This document shows, piece by piece, positions 22,601 to 28,600 of a stretch of DNA of 64,000 nucleotides. Positions within the stretch are counted from its first letter, which is position 1. The number at the start of each line of letters is the position of its first letter. The notes below the pieces were generated by a model. It made no database searches, was not told where the DNA came from, and worked only from the letters and a program-made list of their open reading frames with translations. This stretch comes from Undaria pinnatifida. Its lineage: Eukaryota; Sar; Phaeophyceae; Laminariales; Alariaceae. Location of the stretch: assembly GCA_012845835.1 (NCBI GenBank), contig JABAKD010000024.1, forward strand, positions 1,215,862 through 1,279,861. Direction: 5' to 3'. Made by a program: the position numbers and the translations under genes.

Positions 22601-25600
22601 CTGACGTTGTCGTAAAAAAAAACTCAAGTGTGAATATTTTTTAAACCCAGGCCATGGGGTTGCAATATCAGTTCAGTTTAACCCCTTTAGAGCCCCCAAG
22701 CCCCTCCCTATACTAATTCCAAATATTTTCATACCAAAAAAAGCTTTCCAGTTGTAAAGGCATCAAGTAAGTTTTGGCCTCAAAGGGGTATTATACTATT
22801 TCTAGTATACAGCTCCAAAGTGAGGAGCCTCGGAAAATAAAAAAGGCGCACCTCTACCGTACCGGAGCATGTATCATGCAAGCATCAATCACCATGCTGC
22901 TGCCTGTGTATCATACACATCATGAGACGGCCAGTCAAGGGAAAACGTCCAGCGATCAAGGGTTTCAAATCGATCGTTCCACACCAAAACCTGGAGGTTC
23001 GACGTCAGTCAAGGTAAAATATTCGAAAATTCCCGTCTGTCAAGGCGTCAAAGTGCCGCCTCCTAACATCTTTGCTGTGCATCGTACGTCCAACCCCCGG
23101 CGAGACACTTCAGACCCACCGCCTGCCTCGAGCAGCCCGGGCGAACAGCCCGGGCTGAGCTTCGAGTGGCCGATGGCGCCACCGTCAAGCTAGTTCGGCA
23201 TGTTTTCCCTCGAGACTTCCAAACGGGTGAAACCCTTTTAATAACCCAGAAAAGGTCACCATAAACAACGAATAAGCGGTATAGTGTGAGGGTCATTACT
23301 AGCGATTAATTTCTCCTCCCGATTTCCCTGATTGTCCTGTTTAATTTATTGTTGGTTCCCAATTTACTTCTACCTGCCGTAAATTATTTTCAAGGAGGAA
23401 TACTAGCGGTCCTCATTTTTTAGACCCACTACTCTGTGAGGCATTTCCCGGCATACGGAGAAAACGTTCCTGTTGTTGCAAGGTTTCTTGACAAAAAAAA
23501 TGGAGAAAAAATCGCAAAAACGACCAAAAGAAGCGTGTACCACAGTCGGAGGGAAACTATTGATACCAGGGTATTATACATCAATCTAGCATGGTGCTAA
23601 GGCATAAAACAACAAGAAAAACTAAACAGGACGGGAAGACACAAGCCCAGACGTATTATGTGCTATGTATGTCTTGAACCCTTATTCCGCGAAGAGCAAA
23701 ACGACGCCTCTCTACCTTGTAGAGCTCCTCGTCAAACTGCTCCAGCTGGGCCACGCCTGCCATCACATCCTTCGTCATGAAGAACGGAGGCTGCAGGACC
23801 GAGTACTTCCTGAAGCAGTGGTTGATACACGTGGGTCACGGGGAGACGGGGCAAATAATCAAGAATGACATCCGTCATGATGAAGAACGGACGCTGTAGG
23901 GCCGGGCGCTTCGTGAGAAAATGGGCTGTTACGGGACCACGGGGAGAGAAGGCAGGCAACTCATTAAGAACGCTAGCAAAAGATAACTGACCGACACGCT
24001 GGATTCCTGTTGAGAAAGGAGGCGTTCTACACTAACTTCAGTACAGTGGCTCCAGGATTATTTTTCTCCTGGAAATATCAGCTAGTTTTTTCTTGGTGTT
24101 CGTTACTTTTAGCGGGTGATTTTCGCTGTGCAACGCACAAAGACTAAACAACAACAACAACAACAACAACAACAGCAACACGATGTTCACGATGCTGACC
24201 AATCGAAATCACCCTTGTCTTGAGGGTTGACAATCGCTTGTCACGACCTCGTCCTACAGAGTACAGCACCATCCCGAATAGTGCGGGGTCTCACTTTAGT
24301 GCGGTAAAAATACCTTGTCCTGACCTCGTACTGAGAAACGCACAATACCGGAATAGTGCGGGGTCCCACGTTAGTGCGTTGATGACACCATGTCACGACC
24401 TCGTACATAGAAACGCACTATACCGTACTATACTGGAATTGTGCGGGGTGTCACTTTAGTGCAGTGAAAATAACTTGTCACGACCTGGTATATATAACCG
24501 TACTATACCGGAGTGCGGTATCCCACTTTAGTGCGGTGATAATACCTTGTCACGACCTCGTACGGAGCACCGCACTATACCAGAATAGTGCGGGGTACCA
24601 CTTTAGTACGGTGATAATACCCTGTGAAGGTACCGCACAGATGAGGGACCACGACTTAATCGACAGGTTTGATGCGATACCCAACACAATATTACGGCAC
24701 TGACCTTTTTCGTGAAGAAATCGATGCTGTAGTTGATCAACGCCTGGTTCAGAACAAGTCCTATGAATAAACCAACCAATCCATGTGATTTCGATGTTTG
24801 ATATAGCGAAGCTTTCGTTTCAGTATCAACCCAAGAAACACAGGGATTCCACCGGATGGAGGGCTAAAAACGCTTGATACGATGTATCGATAGTTCGATA
24901 TTCCGATATATCGGAACTTTCGATACGATGTGTGACACAATTTTGCGATCCTGACCTTTTCCTGAGGAAAGCGATGCTGTAGTTTATCAACGCCTGGTTC
25001 AGGAGAAGCCCGGCGTCCCGCAAGAAGTACGCGCGGTGTCCGGCCACCCCCACCCCCCTTTCCGGCTCGTACCCGCCGATGCGGTGCAAAACCTGCAGAA
25101 ATCAGACAAAACGAAAACTATTAAAAGAACAAGACCCGTTTCAGGTATGTTGTACACTAATAACAAGCCAACAGATCAACAAAAAAACAAAAACAAAAAT
25201 AGAACAAAACAAATATCAAAGAAGGGCGAACAAATGGCACGTAAACAACAAAGTGAAAACTAAGCAAAAAAAAAAACAACATGAAATAATTCTGCTAGCT
25301 TAGACGAGAGCAACACATCACACGTTGGAAGTGGGATGGGGTGGGGGAGGGGTAGGAGATGGGGGAAAGGGGTGGAGGGTGTGGAGGGTGTGTCGGCACA
25401 TCACCTCGTGGTGGTGCATGTACTGCTGGCCGGTAGGGTTGGGTCCGAAGGTGCTGGTGACGATGCTGTCCTTCTCTTCATCGTCCGAAGTGGGCACGTC
25501 CTTAGCAACGATGTTTCCGATCTTCGGCAGCAGCTTTGCCACCTGCAACCCCAGCTCGGCTGTGCGGGAGGGGAACGCGTCGCATACGCGAAGCCGGACA

Positions 25601-28600
25601 CGAACACAAACGGAAACCAAGAAATACATTTAAGAGTAAGATAAGAGGAACAAGAACACGCGGACAATAAACAATACACACGAACATGGACATGAACACG
25701 AACACGAACACCATCGCACACGGATAAGAATACCGAGAATAACAACCAAGAACAAGTAGAACAAGGGCAACATCCAGAACAAGAACAAGAACACGTAGAA
25801 CAAGAGCAATATCCAGAACAAGAACACAAAGACGAAGGCGAACATCAACACCAACACAAAACTTTGGGGAGGGCTTTAGAGAGGGGCGGTGGCTCCACGC
25901 ACGCTTGCTGCGACGATTGACGTTGCCATGTTGCAACTTGCGTGCCACATCTCATAAGAAACTGGGATATTGGCCCAAGCTCGAAATATCGATTCGCTGA
26001 ATCACATCGCGTTGTTAGCCCTATCCCCCCCGCCTGGTATCCTCGCGATTTTTGTGCTGGTACTTGACGAAAGCTTTGGTGTATCCAATATTGAAACCGC
26101 ATCGATTATGCTCTTCGTTCATTGTTAACGTATCGTAATCGATTGTCGTTCGATACCCGATACCCGACATAAGTAGTTGTCACGGGACACTCATCCAACA
26201 TGGATTCCACAGCATTCATTTCCTCAACCACTCCCAATAAGTTGGAGTTGTATCGAAGCCCTTTTCGTGTAGAGGTATACCAGCTTATCGTCTCGGGGCC
26301 CGATTATCGCTTCTATACAAAGCAATAAAGTTAGAAACCGAGTTATCGTTCGATATTCGACATGCGATATCCGATATTGACATGACGTCGAAAAAACGAT
26401 TACCGTTCGATACCTGATACCCAACACAAACGATCATCACGGGGCGCTCACCCAACGCGACTTCGACGACCTTGACCTCCTTAACCACCTCGACAATTCT
26501 TGCCGCGTTTTCTGCGTCCTCTTGGCCGGCTTTCTTTGCCTTGGTTACTTCCTTCTGAAATCGGTTCTTGTCCTTGTTCAGGAAGTCGATGCGAGAGCGG
26601 CACTCACGCCACTGGGTGTCCAGGTCTATCACCTGGGGGTTGGTTGGTTGGTTGGGTGGTTTGTTTGTTGGTTTGTTGGTTGGTTGGTTAGTCGGTTGGT
26701 GGTTTCATTGGTTGATTGGTTATCATTGTGGGCGGATTGCTCGGGATGGTTGCTTGGGGGGTTTGGCTGGTGAGCATGGTTTGTGACGAGCACGGTTTGG
26801 TTGGTGTTAGGGCATGGTTCGTTGGTTTGCTGACATGATGGGTTGGTATTTATTTATTTTTTTCACTTACTTTCCAGCTTCTGGACAAGCCGTGGTCACA
26901 GGTGTCGTCCCTTCCCCCCTGTTCTTGCCTTCAATTTTTATCGCGCATAGGGTTCAGCGACCCCGCTGCTCGCCGATTTTTCGAGGGCTTTTCACGGGTC
27001 GGGTCAAATCTCGCGGGTCGGGTCGGGTCGGGTCAGCTGACCCGACCCGACCCGCGAAATTTTCGAGACGTCTTGACCCGACCCGACCCGACCCGCGAGA
27101 TTTTCGAGACGTCTTGACCTGACCTGACCCGACCCGCGAGATTTTTGAGACGTCTTGACCCGACCCGACCCGACCCGCAGGATTTTCGAGACGTCTTGAC
27201 CCGACCCGACCCGACCCGCGAGATTTTGAAATCCTCCTGACCCGACCTGACCCGACCCGCGATAATCCGGGTGACCCGCGAGATTCGGGTCGTCTGGCGA
27301 GTCACGTTAACTTGACCCGTGTCATTTCTCACGGGTCAAAGTCAAAAAGTCACGGGTCAAAGCATGTATACCTCGGTCGGTTGGTCGGTCCTTGGTCCCT
27401 CGTACTTTTCCCAGTATGTCGTGTTCTCAGCGTTTTTTACCGGCATTGTTTGCAGCTGATGATTATGTCATGTGGTGTGCGCGCGAGAAATAGGAAAGAA
27501 ACCGCAACCCACATGCATGGACATGCCCGTACCGCTAGACCACCGGGTCGACCCGACGAGCGACCCGACGAGCGAGCTAGTTATAAGTTACAAGTGCGAT
27601 CTCCGGCCCCGGCAAGCAGTCTAGCTGAGCCGCCGCCGGCAGCAAGCCCACAACTGGGGCGGTGGATCTGTCAGCAGGGGCTGCGATCCGCGAGGATGCG
27701 TTGTCTGCTGCTGGTGCTTGCTGCTGCTGCTGTGCTGCTGCTGCTGTGCTGCTGCTACTGCTGCAGCTGCTGCTGCTTGCTGCTGCTTCGACAACGGCTG
27801 CTCTGGCTTTTGAACGTTTGGTCACATTTCGTACTGGTATGATAATTCTCGAGCTAGCTACTACTACTACTACTACTACTACTAAGATAACTGCTGTTGT
27901 ATCCATCTTCTATCTGTGCAATCTCCAGCCCCGGCAAGCAGCTTAGCTGAGCCGCCGGAAGCCCACAACTGGGGCGGTGGGTCTGTCAGCAGGGGCTGCG
28001 ATCCGCGAGAATCCGGGGTCTGCTGCTCGTGCTTGCTGCTGCCAGTGCTGCTGCTGCTTCGACGACGACTGCCCTTCCTTGCCTTTTTACATTTGGTCAC
28101 ATTTCGTACTGGTATGACCGTAATATTACTACTGTTGTTACGGCTTCAGTAGGTACGGGATTCGCGTCACACTGCTGTATGCCTTGGTACGAGTAGCTAG
28201 GGGTACTGCCTGATGATTGTTCTGCACGCTGTGATGACATGTGATCGGAGCATAGGCACGAGGGAGGCAGGAAGCGGAAATGTTTGTATTTTATTGGCGG
28301 ACCCGCGGGGTGCCTGCACGGCACCAATGGCTCTCAGCAGTAAGTTTGAAAAAGGCGGATCCGCCGGCCAGATCCGCGGGTTTGACCCGCGGGTCAGCCC
28401 AAAACAACTCACGGGTCATCATGGCTTGACCCGCGAAGCGACCCGTATCTCGCGGGTCATGACCCGACCCGACCCGCGAGATTTTGAAAACCTTTTGACC
28501 CGACCCGACCCGACCCGACCCGCGAGATTTTGAAACCTCTTGACCCGACCCGACCCGACCCGCGAGATTTTGAATCCTCTTGACCCGACCCGACCCGACC

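Noticed and set aside
24225-24630. CRISPR array
   Set aside because: Eukaryotic intron; repeats are ~80 bp, degenerate, and not separated by unique spacers.
25401-25948. Cys/Ser- or Phe/Val/Leu-rich frames resembling membrane or cysteine-rich proteins
   Set aside because: They come from GAACAC/AACAAG repeats in SerRS intron 2.
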